A stretch of DNA of 64,000 nucleotides from Hippophae tibetana (Eukaryota > Streptophyta > Magnoliopsida > Rosales > Elaeagnaceae): contig JAZDXN010000022.1 of NCBI GenBank assembly GCA_037013495.1, positions 124,001 through 188,000 on the forward strand, read 5' to 3'. The notes under the pieces were generated by a model that was not told the origin of the DNA, did not search any database, and worked only from the letters and a program-made list of their open reading frames with translations. Every line of letters starts with the position of its first letter. Position 1 is the stretch's first letter. Positions 63,651-64,000 of this stretch are shown one piece after another. The translations under genes were made by a program, and so were the position numbers.

Positions 63651-64000
63651 CCGTTAATTAGTAAATAATTATTTTATTTAATCTAATATATATATTTATA
63701 GTTTTTACTTGTGTGATTTTTTTAATTTATTTCGTATTAAGGAAATGTTTTATGTGTTTAGCATTTTTAATAACATTTAGTATAAACTAGTACGTATTAG
63801 TTTATTTATTTGAGATTATTATATCATATTTCATTTTTATCAAACAAAATAAGAAGATTTGTTAGTTAAATTACACTAAACTAATTTATTTGAACCCGAA
63901 TTAGTTGGGAAAACTAAGGAATTTGTGTTATATTAACTTATATATACAAGTATTTTGTAGTTAGATAATTTATGAAATTTTATAATCCTTATTTATATTT
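63651..64000 (+). repeat. Unit 61, class S, cut by window end
   Basis: The first 350 bp of an S unit, with gtgattttttt, private cgtattaagg, agaagatttg, tttgaaccc and tatatacaag. The array continues beyond the window. Confidence 0.9.

Larger units (their letters stand above)
1..64000 (+). repeat. Satellite DNA array filling the window
   Basis: The whole window is head-to-tail copies of one A+T-rich repeat of about 1.05 kb. The anchor ccgttaattag recurs at 11, 1053, 2109, 3166 and so on to 63651, giving 60 intervals. Fifty-eight of these are 1042-1076 bp; the exceptions are 691 bp and 1581 bp. All copies point the same way, and neither edge of the array is inside the window. Stops are dense in all frames as I read them, copies differ by indels that are not multiples of three, and no gene, tRNA, rRNA or mobile element is visible anywhere. 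I do not recognise the family by name. Long single-family arrays with nested periods are typical of eukaryotic heterochromatin; a centromeric role is possible but not shown. Confidence 0.97.
56251..64000 (+). repeat. Three-unit higher-order repeat R-S-P, 2.4 copies
   Basis: Blocks of R, S and P/Q mosaic start at 56251, 59426 and 62602, a period of 3175-3176 bp; the third is cut by the window end. Q is absent as a separate unit and its sequence is fused to P in units 56 and 59. A fusion of P and Q by exchange inside B, followed by duplication, explains the shift from four to three units. Confidence 0.87.

Noticed and set aside
1-64000. Short open reading frames in the repeat, some beginning at atgtgtttagc or atgaaatttt
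   Set aside because: They are short, recur with every unit, and are shifted by indels that are not multiples of three. Composition is uniform and no protein motif is visible. I treat them as chance frames in A+T-rich DNA.
1-64000. CRISPR-like repetition
   Set aside because: There are no short repeats separated by unique spacers. The repeats are about 1 kb and abut one another.
1-64000. LTR retroelement, Polinton or other mobile element
   Set aside because: No terminal repeats with an internal coding region, no primer-binding site, no target-site duplication, and no element interrupts the periodic pattern.
1-64000. Mitochondrial A+T-rich control region or organelle repeat
   Set aside because: No tRNA, rRNA or coding segment occurs in 64 kb. 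The nested higher-order periods fit nuclear satellite better. Not fully excluded from sequence alone.
1-64000. Inverted or head-to-head units
   Set aside because: I followed the anchor through all 60 intervals on the + strand and each is filled by a same-direction unit, so no room remains for an inverted copy.
1-64000. Promoter (TATA) signals from the many tatata words
   Set aside because: They occur by composition in every unit, with no transcribed feature downstream.

Overview
The whole 64-kb window is one uninterrupted tandem satellite array. I see no protein-coding gene, RNA gene, transposon or unique sequence in it. The array runs off both ends. It is very A+T-rich: a hand count of seven 60-base lines gave about 16% G+C. 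Every copy lies in the same orientation. A pure array of kilobase-scale repeats with nested higher-order periods points to a nuclear chromosome of a eukaryote, in pericentromeric, centromeric or other heterochromatic satellite DNA. I cannot name the species. Many CpG-to-TpG/CpA differences between copies suggest a genome with cytosine methylation, such as a plant or a vertebrate, but this is inference.

The basic unit is about 1.04-1.08 kb. I place its start at the motif ccgttaattag; 60 complete or rearranged units and one partial unit follow bases 1-10. Each unit is itself a dimer of two diverged, same-direction halves: A (about 530 bp) and B (about 510-540 bp). Both halves share a frame of conserved blocks, for example tttag-tanaaactagtac and atttatgaaatttt-like segments. 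The ancestral repeat was therefore probably about 0.5 kb.

Units fall into five sequence classes, named here for convenience. O is an older-looking type (tttgtcccgaatta). P has a long (AT)n tract near its start and cttcatacta. Q has cttataaaggaaattg and gtccataaatc. R has gacatttgttttg and a B half with aaagcaaaaac. S has a gtgattttttt-type start and agaagatttg. The underlying higher-order repeat is P-Q-R-S, about 4.23 kb.

Layout: O units at 11-3,165. PQRS twice at 3,166-11,625. A QRS repeat at 11,626-14,781. Hybrid P/Q/R plus S dimers at 14,782-22,210. An O-rich stretch at 22,211-28,173 contains one unit with an internal deletion, and its last three units repeat the window's first three at a spacing of about 25.0 kb. 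Mosaic units at 28,174-34,516. A 5.3-kb five-unit repeat twice at 34,517-45,123. Mixed units at 45,124-49,361. PQRS twice at 49,362-58,351, the first copy carrying one extra A half. A 3.18-kb R-S-P period runs from 56,251 to the window end.

The biology visible here is of array turnover: unequal exchange in full-unit, half-unit and multi-unit register, mosaic units with shifting switch points, microsatellite length change, and CpG decay. I found no sign of an encoded system.
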